This document shows positions 38,464 through 45,861 of a stretch of DNA of 64,000 nt, one piece after another. The stretch comes from Actinomadura macra NBRC 14102 (GTDB taxonomy: Bacteria; Actinomycetota; Actinomycetes; Streptosporangiales; Streptosporangiaceae). Position 1 is the stretch's first letter. Each line of letters starts with the position of its first letter. The DNA is taken from NCBI RefSeq assembly GCF_001552215.1, contig NZ_BCQT01000002.1, forward strand, positions 248,001-312,000. Direction: 5' to 3'. The notes under the pieces were generated by a model. The model saw only the letters and a program-made list of their open reading frames with translations, was not told where the DNA came from and ran no database searches. The position numbers and the translations under genes were made by a program.

Positions 38464-39287
38464 CCTGTCATTCCCCTTTCCGACTGGGAAAGCTGAATGT
38501 GGTACCGCACCTTCAGGGCGATTTTCTGAAAGGCGGTGGAATAGGCCATCTCAGGGGACCGTGGGCGCTCCAGCGGGACGGGAATGTCGGCCGCGATCAT
38601 TCCTGGACGCGGTGACATCACCAGGATCCGGTCGGAGAGCAGGACGGCCTCGGAGATGTTGTGGGTGACGAAGATCGTCGCCGATGCCGTCCGATCGTGG
38701 ATCTTCAACAGTTCGAGGTTCAGCAGTTCCCGGGTCAGTTCGTCGACGGCACCGAAAGGCTCGTCGAGCAGGCGGACGTCTGCCCCGGTCATCATGAGCC
38801 GCGCCAGGGCCACGCGCTGTTGCATTCCTCCGGACAACTGCCGGGGGAAGTGGTGTTCGAAACCCCCGAGATGGAAGAGATCAAGAAGTCGCAGGGCGTC
38901 CTCAAGGTCGCTGACCTGCACTGTGCGGCGCATACGGAGGGGGAGCAGGACGTTCTCAAGGGACGTCTTCCATGCGAGCAGGGCGGGCCGCTGGAACATC
39001 ATGCCGACGTCCCGCCGCGGCGCCATGACCGGTTCGCCATGGACCTCGACGGTTCCGCCCGTGCTCGGGACCAGCCCCGCGATGATCCGTAGCAGGGTCG
39101 ACTTTCCGCAGCCGCTGGAGCCGACGATCGAAACGAATTCCTCGGGGGCGACCGAGAGGTTCACGCCACCGATCGCGTCGATACCGCCGTCGAATTTTTT
39201 GCAGACCTCACGTAACCGCACCGCCGCTCCGGCGGATGTTCCGAGCGCTAGGCCGCCATTTGAAGAATTCAGGTTTCCCAGTGTCAT
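38460..39287 (-). CDS. ABC transporter ATP-binding protein (SsuB/TauB-like)
   Basis: A 275-residue ATPase subunit with Walker A GSSGCGKST, signature LSGGMQQRVALARLM, Walker B VRLLDEPFGAVDE and the H-loop VTHNISEAV. The ATG at 39287 is chosen; GGGAGG lies 11 bases upstream, which is a little long. A TTG at 39317 would add ten residues that overlap that site. It is the first gene of a coupled block: ATPase, permease, binding protein, reductase, amidase and enoyl-CoA hydratase. Confidence 0.9.
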   Translation of the reverse strand: MTLGNLNSSNGGLALGTSAGAAVRLREVCKKFDGGIDAIGGVNLSVAPEEFVSIVGSSGCGKSTLLRIIAGLVPSTGGTVEVHGEPVMAPRRDVGMMFQRPALLAWKTSLENVLLPLRMRRTVQVSDLEDALRLLDLFHLGGFEHHFPRQLSGGMQQRVALARLMMTGADVRLLDEPFGAVDELTRELLNLELLKIHDRTASATIFVTHNISEAVLLSDRILVMSPRPGMIAADIPVPLERPRSPEMAYSTAFQKIALKVRYHIQLSQSERGMTG

Positions 39288-39474
39288 GGTGATGCGCGCC
39301 TCCCTGGTCGAGGCCAACGGATAAACCGTTCGCTACACGTCGGTAGGGCCAACCTAAGACGCATCACACGCAACCACAAATGCATCCTTGGTACGTGATG
39401 ATTTACCGTGGTGCAACTGAGCGGGTGGTCGGCATCCACGCCTCGTCAGCGGGCGCCGGAACTGTCCGAGCAGG

Positions 39475-40398
39475 TCAGACGGCGTCCGGCCGTGCCGTGA
39501 CCTGCTCGAAGAACGCGAAGGCGTCGCGGATGCGGTCGCGAAGCCATGCGTGTGCCCGGTCGTTGTCGTAGCGCTGGTGCCACGCCAGGAACAGGGGAAC
39601 CGGCGGCAGGTCGAACGGAAGCGGAAGCGTCCGCAGGCCGAGGACCTGGAGCGTCGGCCCGCACACATGCTCGGGCACCGCGACCAGCAGTTCGCTCCTG
39701 GCGACCAGGTACAGCGCCCCCGTGCTCGTCGGCGCGGACGCGATGACGCGGCGCCGCAGCCCAAGGCCCCGGAGGGCCTCGTCCACCGGGTCCCGCAACC
39801 GGCCGCGCCGGGAGACGATGATGTGGTCCGCCTGGGCGAACCGTTCCGCGGTCATGTCGCCGCCGGCGCACGGGTGATCGGGCCGGCAGGCGGCGACAAG
39901 CCTGTCGCGCCCGATCGGCACGTGGCTGATCTCCGGCAGATCGGGCTCGGTCGAGCCGATCTCCAGGTCCACCCGGCCGTGCCGCAGGTCGTTGGTGTCG
40001 CCGCTTGCCTCGGCGAGCAGCCGGATGGCCACGCCCGGCGCCTGCTCGCGGACGACGGCGAGCACGCTGGGGCCGATCGCGGTGCTGACGGCGTCGTGAC
40101 CGCGTATCGAGAACACCCGGTTGAGGGTCCCGAGGTCGAGCTCACGCTCCGGTTCGAGGACCCCGCGGGCTCGCTGCACCAGATCGTGGACCTCGCCGCG
40201 GATCGCGAGTGCATGCGGCGTCGGGACCATCGTCCGGCCCGTCCGCACGAGGATCTGGTCTCCGGTGATGCGCCTGATCCGTCCGAGCGTGCGGCTCATG
40301 GCCGGTGCCGACAGGTTCAGCCGCTCCGCGGCGCCGGCGACGCTGTTCTCTTCGAGCAGCGCGTCCAGGGCCGTCAGCAGGTTCAGATCCAAGTGCAC
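39475..40398 (-). CDS. LysR-family transcriptional regulator (NodD/SyrM-like)
   Basis: A 307-residue LysR regulator. The DNA-binding domain starts LDLNLLTALDALLEENSVAGAAERLNLSAPAMSRTLGRIRR, close to the NodD/SyrM group. The effector domain contains RVDLEIGSTEPDLPEISHVPI. The GTG at 40398 is used because it gives the typical HLDLNLL start. Its promoter faces that of the amidase at 40492, with about 90 bases between them. In the same direction it is upstream of the ABC-importer block. It is therefore a likely controller of both operons; the inducer is unknown. Confidence 0.9.
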   Translation of the reverse strand: MHLDLNLLTALDALLEENSVAGAAERLNLSAPAMSRTLGRIRRITGDQILVRTGRTMVPTPHALAIRGEVHDLVQRARGVLEPERELDLGTLNRVFSIRGHDAVSTAIGPSVLAVVREQAPGVAIRLLAEASGDTNDLRHGRVDLEIGSTEPDLPEISHVPIGRDRLVAACRPDHPCAGGDMTAERFAQADHIIVSRRGRLRDPVDEALRGLGLRRRVIASAPTSTGALYLVARSELLVAVPEHVCGPTLQVLGLRTLPLPFDLPPVPLFLAWHQRYDNDRAHAWLRDRIRDAFAFFEQVTARPDAV

Positions 40399-40491
40399 CA
40401 GAGTAAATCTAGCCCTAGCAAAGATGCACTGGCTAGTATCCGAGCGCCGCTCTACTGTCGGGCTGAACCCGGCAGGCCGAAGGAGCGCAGC

Positions 40492-41928
40492 ATGGAGATC
40501 TGGCAGATGTCCGCCACGGACATCGCCCACGGCGTCCGCACCGGCGCCTTCTCGTCGGTCGAGGCCGCACGCTCGGCCCTCGACCGGGTCGCCGACGTCA
40601 ACCCGCGGGTCAACGCGCTCGTCGAGGTGCGCGAGGACGAGGCGCTGGAGGCCGCGCGCAAGGCGGACGCGAGGCTCCGCCATGGCCGTCCGGTGGGTCC
40701 GCTGCACGGCGTGCCCGTGACCTTCAAGGTGAACACCAACGTGGCGGGCCTGCCCACCACCGAGGGGGTCGCCGCCTACACCGGTCGCATCGCGACCGAG
40801 ACCGACCCGCAGGCCACCGGCTGGCTGGACGCCGGTGCGATCTTCATCGGGCGGACGAACTGCCCGCCGTTCGCCACCCGCTGGACGACGGAGAACGACC
40901 TGTACGGCGCGACGGTCAACCCATGGGATCCGGCGGTGACGCCCGGCGGCTCCAGTGGCGGTGCGGCCGTCGCGGTGGCCGTCGGCATGGGTGCCCTCGC
41001 CCAGGGGAGCGACATCGGCGGTTCGATCCGCTACCCGGCCGCGTGCTGCGGGGTCGCCGGTCTCAGGCCGACGTCCGGACGGGTGCCCGCCTGGGCGGGA
41101 TCGCCGTCGTTCGACCCGCCCATGGCGGTCCAGGCGTTCGTCGAGCAGGGGCCCCTCGCGCGGAACGTGGCGGACCTGCGGCTCGGGTTGCGGGCGATGG
41201 AGACCTACGATCCGAGGGATCCGAGGGCCGTCGCCCGGACCAGCCGGATTCCGGTGTCCCCCGGCCTCCCCCGGGTCGCGGTGGTCACCGACCCGGGCGG
41301 GCCGGGGCTGCTCGGCACCTCGACCGCCGAGAGCGCCGCGGCCGCGCGGACCGCCGCCGCCTGGCTGGCCGACGCCGGTTACCAGGTCGACGAGGTCGAA
41401 CTGCCCCTGCTCGGCGAGGCGGCGCGGCTGTGGTGGCAGCTGGCGCTCACGGAGTTCGCGATCGGGCTGACCGCGGAGGTGGAGCGCGTCGGGGACCCGG
41501 GGTTCCGCCGGTTCTTCGACCTCATGTACGCCGTCTACCGGGAGGAGTTCGGCGAGGTCGACCTCGCCGCCTTCGTCGCCGGCTGGGCCCGCCGCGGCAT
41601 GCTCCGCCGCGAGATGTCGGTGTTCGCGGAGCGCTATCCCCTCGTCGTGACGCCGGTGTCCGGTGAGCCGCCGTTCCCCCTCGGATCCGACGCCGAGTCG
41701 GTCGAGCGGACCGCGGAGCTGATGGGACGGCAGTGGCCGCTCATGTCCGTGCCCGTCCTCGGGCTGCCGGCGCTCGGCCTGCCCACCGTTCCTCCGGCGG
41801 GGGCCGCCCCGGTCGGCGTCCAGGTGATCGGGCGCCCCTTCGAGGAGGACGCCGTCTTCGCCGCCGCCGAGGTGATCGAATCCCGATCCGGCCTCCTGAT
41901 CCCCGTAGAGCCGGTCGGCGCCGCCTGA
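40492..41928 (+). CDS. Amidase (amidase-signature family), second copy
   Basis: A 478-residue amidase distinct from the copy at 34393. The catalytic Lys is in GVPVTFKVNTNVAGLPTTEG, and the Ser–cisSer signature reads TPGGSSGGAAVAVAVGMGAL, then GSDIGGSIRYPAACCGVAGL. AAGGAG precedes the ATG. Compared with most relatives, the second half carries a Trp-rich LWWQLALTEF segment that probably shapes the substrate pocket. It is divergent from the LysR gene and followed by an atypical phosphatase-like and an aldo-keto reductase gene. Confidence 0.92.
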   Translation: MEIWQMSATDIAHGVRTGAFSSVEAARSALDRVADVNPRVNALVEVREDEALEAARKADARLRHGRPVGPLHGVPVTFKVNTNVAGLPTTEGVAAYTGRIATETDPQATGWLDAGAIFIGRTNCPPFATRWTTENDLYGATVNPWDPAVTPGGSSGGAAVAVAVGMGALAQGSDIGGSIRYPAACCGVAGLRPTSGRVPAWAGSPSFDPPMAVQAFVEQGPLARNVADLRLGLRAMETYDPRDPRAVARTSRIPVSPGLPRVAVVTDPGGPGLLGTSTAESAAAARTAAAWLADAGYQVDEVELPLLGEAARLWWQLALTEFAIGLTAEVERVGDPGFRRFFDLMYAVYREEFGEVDLAAFVAGWARRGMLRREMSVFAERYPLVVTPVSGEPPFPLGSDAESVERTAELMGRQWPLMSVPVLGLPALGLPTVPPAGAAPVGVQVIGRPFEEDAVFAAAEVIESRSGLLIPVEPVGAA

Positions 41929-41994
41929 GCACGGCGCCGCCTGAGCACGGCTCCATCTGAGCACGGCGCAGATCCGAGAACGAGAGGAGCCGCC

Positions 41995-42846
41995 ATGTCA
42001 TCGCACCTGGACGACCGCACGACCCCCACCCTCGGTGGCCGAAATCCCGTCCTGGACGACGACCGGCCGCTGATGGCGGAGGTCGCCGCGGTGGTGCGGG
42101 CCGCCGGCCGACGCATGATCGACCGGTTCACGAGCACGCCCCGGCTCACCGATCGGGACGAGGTGGTGACCGCCATCCACGCCAACGACGATGCCTCGCT
42201 GGAGATCTTGAGACCCGGGCTCGACCGGCTCCGCCCGGACGCCGGCTGGGTCGACGACGAACTGGAGGGAGGCGCGCTTCCCGATGGCGAATGGTGGGTG
42301 ACCGATCCCGTCGAAGGCAACATCAACCATGTTCACGGGATGAGCGACTGGGGCGTCACCGCCACACTGGTCCGCGACAACATTCCCGTGGTCACCGTGG
42401 TGCATCTGCCACTGACCGGCGACACCTACACGGCAGTGCAAGGGGGCGGAGCCTTCCAGAACGAGACGCGCCTGAGCCATTCGCAGAAGAAGGCCCTCGA
42501 CGGCGCACTCGTCGGGACGGGACAGGCCAAGCCGGGTGAATCACCGGAGGCGTTCCGCCGCATCGGTGCGTCCGCGACGGCGATGCTCCGCGAGGCCATG
42601 GTGATCCGCGTGTCGGTGCCGGCGACCCTCCAACTGATCCAGGTCGCCGCCGGCCGGATGGACGCGTTCTGGCAGTTCAGCCAGGTGCGCTCCGGCCTGC
42701 TCGCGGGTGCGCTGCTCGTCGTGGAGGCCGGTGGCGTCGTGACGGACACGCGCGGCGGGCCCTGGAGCCTCGCCAGCGACGACTTCCTCGCCACCACCCC
42801 GATGCTGCACGCAGAAGCGGTCCGAACTCTTTCCACAATCGATTGA
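41995..42846 (+). CDS. Inositol monophosphatase-like protein with altered metal motif
   Basis: A 283-residue protein of the IMPase/FBPase fold. The usual metal site WxxDPIDGTxNF is replaced by WWVTDPVEGNINHVHG, so the second Asp is Glu and Thr is Asn. The upstream acidic pair appears as DDELEGG. The C-terminal metal block seen in active phosphatases (the segment around RMDAFWQFSQVRSGLLAGALLVVEAGG) also lacks the WDxAA Asp, having VRSGLLAG. This subfamily is seen in actinobacteria and may have another substrate or no phosphatase activity. It starts at ATG 41995 and overlaps the next open frame. Confidence 0.82.
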   Translation: MSSHLDDRTTPTLGGRNPVLDDDRPLMAEVAAVVRAAGRRMIDRFTSTPRLTDRDEVVTAIHANDDASLEILRPGLDRLRPDAGWVDDELEGGALPDGEWWVTDPVEGNINHVHGMSDWGVTATLVRDNIPVVTVVHLPLTGDTYTAVQGGGAFQNETRLSHSQKKALDGALVGTGQAKPGESPEAFRRIGASATAMLREAMVIRVSVPATLQLIQVAAGRMDAFWQFSQVRSGLLAGALLVVEAGGVVTDTRGGPWSLASDDFLATTPMLHAEAVRTLSTID

Positions 42847-42872
42847 CCACCACGGCCAGAGAGGCTCTCATC

Positions 42873-43841
42873 ATGCGCACGACCGTTCTCGGCACGTCCG
42901 GTTTCGAGATCAGCGAGTTCGTCTTCGGCGCCGGCTCCATCGGCGGGGTCGGCGCGTCCACGAGCACGCGGGGCCTCGGGTTGAGCGCCGAGCAGGGGCT
43001 CCAACGCCTCGACGAGGCACGCGAACTCGGCATCACCGTCGTCGACACGGCGGACTCCTACGGCGGCGGCGAGAGCGAGAAGATCGTCGGGCATTGGCTG
43101 CACGACCGGCGACCCGCGGATTTCGTCGTCTCGACCAAGGTGGGACTGATCAGCAAGTCGGACGGCTCCCGGGGCGTGGACCTTTCAAAAGAGCACATCG
43201 AGCGGCGGCTTGAGCAGAGCATCGAACGTCTCGGCCGGGTGGACCTCTTCCTGTCGCACGTGCCCGACCCCGGCACACCCGTCGAGGAAACGCTCGCGGC
43301 CTTCACCCGCGCTCAGGAGAACGGCCTGATCGGTGCGTACGGCGTCAGCAATGTGGACCGGCAACAACTGGAGACCATTCTGAGCACGGCCGACAAGAGG
43401 GACCTGCACCGGCCCGTCCTCGTCGAGAACCGCCTGAACCTTCTCGATCGCACCGATGAGGCCGCCCTGCTCCCGCTGGTCGTCGACGAGGGACTCGCCT
43501 ACACGCCGTTCTCTCCGCTCGCCGGCGGTGTGCTCTCGGAAAGGTATCTGGACGGGGCGACTCCGGAGGCGGGGAGCCGGATCGCGGTGGCGGGAAACAT
43601 GTACTACAAGGGCTTCTACTCGCCCGAGAACCTGGAAAAGGTCGCCGCGCTTCGCGACCTGGCGAGGGAACGTGCGACCAGCGTCTCCGGCCTCGCCCTC
43701 GCCTGGCTTCGCGACCATCCAGCCGTCACCGCACCGATCGTCGCGCCGAGCACGTCCGCCCAATGGGACGCCGTCCGGGACGCCGCGGCGATCCGGCTCG
43801 ACGCGACGGAGCACGCCCGGATCTCCGACATCTTCTCCTGA
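42873..43841 (+). CDS. Aldo/keto reductase
   Basis: A 322-residue NADPH-dependent aldehyde/ketone reductase. The catalytic tetrad is seen as Asp and Tyr in VVDTADSYGGGESE, Lys in FVVSTKVGL, and His in LFLSHVPDP. Cofactor-binding loops are at ARERATSVSGLALAWLRDHP and TAPIVAPSTSAQW. The ATG at 42873 is chosen because GAGAGG lies eight bases upstream; a TTG at 42843 inside the previous gene would add ten residues. It follows the phosphatase-like gene closely and is probably co-expressed with it and the amidase. Confidence 0.9.
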   Translation: MRTTVLGTSGFEISEFVFGAGSIGGVGASTSTRGLGLSAEQGLQRLDEARELGITVVDTADSYGGGESEKIVGHWLHDRRPADFVVSTKVGLISKSDGSRGVDLSKEHIERRLEQSIERLGRVDLFLSHVPDPGTPVEETLAAFTRAQENGLIGAYGVSNVDRQQLETILSTADKRDLHRPVLVENRLNLLDRTDEAALLPLVVDEGLAYTPFSPLAGGVLSERYLDGATPEAGSRIAVAGNMYYKGFYSPENLEKVAALRDLARERATSVSGLALAWLRDHPAVTAPIVAPSTSAQWDAVRDAAAIRLDATEHARISDIFS

Positions 43842-44011
43842 CGGGACTCCGGCGCAAGACCGCGACCGCCGACGCGGCGGCGATGGCGGGCGAGCACGTG
43901 CGGAGACTGGTCAAGAACACGATCGGCGTCAGCGTGCCGGTCCCTGCTGGCCGCCGCGATCATCATTCCGGTCGTCGCGCGCCGCTCGCTGGGCGATGAG
44001 TGCGGGCCAGT

Positions 44012-44998
44012 TCAGGGCGGGCGCCGAAGCAGCCACGGGCGGACCTTCCCCAGCCCTTGCAAGGGGCGAGGCCGCAGGCCCGGGACGTCGTAGGCGCCGG
44101 CAGGGAGCGCGGACGCCAGGGCGCCGTCGATGAGGACCGTTCCCGCGTAGGCGGTCGCGGTCAGGCGCGCCGCCAGGTTGACCGGGGTACCGAAGACGTC
44201 GCCCAAGCGCTGGATGACCTCGCCGTACGCCATCCCGACGCGAACCTGGGGGACGTCGGGGTCGGCGTTGAAGCGCTCGGCGATCCGCAGCCCGATCTCG
44301 GCCGCCGCGCGAGGGTCGGAGGCGACGAACAGCACCTCGTCGCCGAGGGTCTTGACGACCCGTCCGCCCTGTTCGGCGACGGCCTCCGCAGCGGTGGACT
44401 CGAAGCGTTCGACGAACGCGGCGAGGGCGTCGCCGTCGAGGTGGCGGCTCAGCCGGGTGAAGGAGACGACGTCGGCGAAACCGACCGCGAGCCGGGCGAT
44501 CCCGGCGGCGGGGTCGGCGGCGGCCGTGGTCGCGGCGGCGCGCATCCCGGCGGCGGCGAGCTGCCGGCGCCAGCCGTGCAGGAGGAGGCGTTCGAACGCC
44601 GGGCGCAGTTCCTCGGTGGCGGCCAGCGCGGCGAGGACGGCATCGCTGGACGGCTGCTCGCCGGACGGGAGGTCGCCCAGCCGTTGCAGCCAGACATCCC
44701 CCAGCCAGCTGGCGAGCCGTCCCATCGTCTGCCCGACCGCGCGGACGAGTTGGAGGACCATGGCCTCGTCGACCAGGTCGTTGCCGAGCAGTTCCTTGAT
44801 CTCGCGGAGCGCGTCCACGTCCCCGTCGGTGAAGGCGACCTCGTCGTCCGGCGGCATCGGGAAGCCCAGTGCCTGCCAGATGCGGCGCGCGTAGTCATCC
44901 GAGACGTCCGCGAGGGTCTCGACCTCCTTGCGCGTGTAACGCAGGGGGCCGCCGAGGAGGGTCTCTTCGATATCCCGGGGCGCTCGGGGGTCCGCCAT
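44012..44998 (-). CDS. Class III adenylate/guanylate cyclase with regulatory N-domain
   Basis: A 328-residue cytoplasmic cyclase. The catalytic domain occupies the C-terminal 150 residues: metal-binding Asp in VGFADVVSFTRLS and in VVKTLGDEVLFVA, and the substrate/transition-state region GDVFGTPVNLAARL with Asn and Arg. All residues needed for cyclase activity are present. The N-terminal 130 residues (LRYTRKEVETLADVSDDYAR at the start) form a small helical regulatory domain found in actinobacterial cyclases. The ATG at 44998 is used; an upstream ATG at 45019 is possible. It is divergent from a MerR gene with about 90 bases between. Confidence 0.88.
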   Translation of the reverse strand: MADPRAPRDIEETLLGGPLRYTRKEVETLADVSDDYARRIWQALGFPMPPDDEVAFTDGDVDALREIKELLGNDLVDEAMVLQLVRAVGQTMGRLASWLGDVWLQRLGDLPSGEQPSSDAVLAALAATEELRPAFERLLLHGWRRQLAAAGMRAAATTAAADPAAGIARLAVGFADVVSFTRLSRHLDGDALAAFVERFESTAAEAVAEQGGRVVKTLGDEVLFVASDPRAAAEIGLRIAERFNADPDVPQVRVGMAYGEVIQRLGDVFGTPVNLAARLTATAYAGTVLIDGALASALPAGAYDVPGLRPRPLQGLGKVRPWLLRRPP

Positions 44999-45089
44999 CG
45001 GGCCGCCTTTATGTGTCATCAGTCAATGTCACAATAGTGCCGGAGTAAGATCACTGCGGTCAAGGTGGGACGAGTCCGGCGGGCGGGGC

Positions 45090-45857
45090 ATGGCCGAGTA
45101 CCGAATCGACGACCTGGCGCGGGCGTCCGGGAGCACCGTGCGCAACATCCGCGCCTACCAGGACCGGGGCCTGCTGCCCCCGCCCCGCCTCGCGGGCCGG
45201 GTCGGATGGTATGACGACTCGCACCTGGCCCGGCTGCGGCTGATCGGTAAGCTGCTCGGCCGGGGCTACACGTTCGCGATCATCAAGGACCTGCTGTCGG
45301 CGTGGGAGACGGGGCGCGACGTCGGCGACGTCCTCGGTCTGGAGAAGGTCCTCACCGAACCGTGGTCGGACGAGATCCCCGGCACCGCGACCGAAGAGGA
45401 GCTCGTCGCGATCTTCGGGACCGGCCTGGACGAGGATGAGATCGCCCGCTTCCAGCGGCGGACCGTCGAGATCGGGCTGATCGAGCCGGCCGGCGACCAC
45501 TTCCGGGTGCCGAGCCCGCGGCTGCTGCACGTGGGTGCGGAACTGGTCGCGGCGGGCATCCCGCTCGACTCGGTGCTCGACATCGCCGCGCGGATCCGCG
45601 ACGACTGCGACGTGATCGCCGGACGGTTCGTGGATCTCGTCCAGGAGCACGTCTTCCGGCGGCTGGACGAGCAACCGGTGCCCACCGGCGAGGAGATCGC
45701 CGAGATCGCCGACGTGGTCCGGCGGATGCGCCCGCTGGTGAAGATGGTCGTGGATCCGTTCATCGCCCGCGCGATGGAGGCCCGCGTCCAGGCGGCGCTC
45801 GGCGAGCAACTCGAAACGATCAGGGACCATCTCGCCGGTGCGGACGAGGCGTCGTAG
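45090..45857 (+). CDS. MerR-family transcriptional regulator
   Basis: A 255-residue MerR protein. The winged helix-turn-helix is at the N-terminus (YRIDDLARASGSTVRNIRAYQDRGLLPPPRLAGRVGWYDDSHLARLR). The long C-terminal effector region (about 180 residues) contains helices and no metal-binding cysteines, so it probably senses an organic ligand or protein. It is divergent from the cyclase gene and probably controls it. The stop lies four bases before the end of the sigma-factor gene on the other strand. Confidence 0.9.
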   Translation: MAEYRIDDLARASGSTVRNIRAYQDRGLLPPPRLAGRVGWYDDSHLARLRLIGKLLGRGYTFAIIKDLLSAWETGRDVGDVLGLEKVLTEPWSDEIPGTATEEELVAIFGTGLDEDEIARFQRRTVEIGLIEPAGDHFRVPSPRLLHVGAELVAAGIPLDSVLDIAARIRDDCDVIAGRFVDLVQEHVFRRLDEQPVPTGEEIAEIADVVRRMRPLVKMVVDPFIARAMEARVQAALGEQLETIRDHLAGADEAS

Positions 45858-45861
45858 CCCC

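Noticed and set aside
34393..41928. The two amidases as a recent duplication
   Set aside because: They share only family motifs; length, pocket segments and flanking residues differ too much for a recent copy.
39475..41964. 829-codon minus-strand frame as one giant LysR fusion
   Set aside because: Only the part after GTG 40398 has LysR homology; the upstream part is the shadow of the amidase gene.
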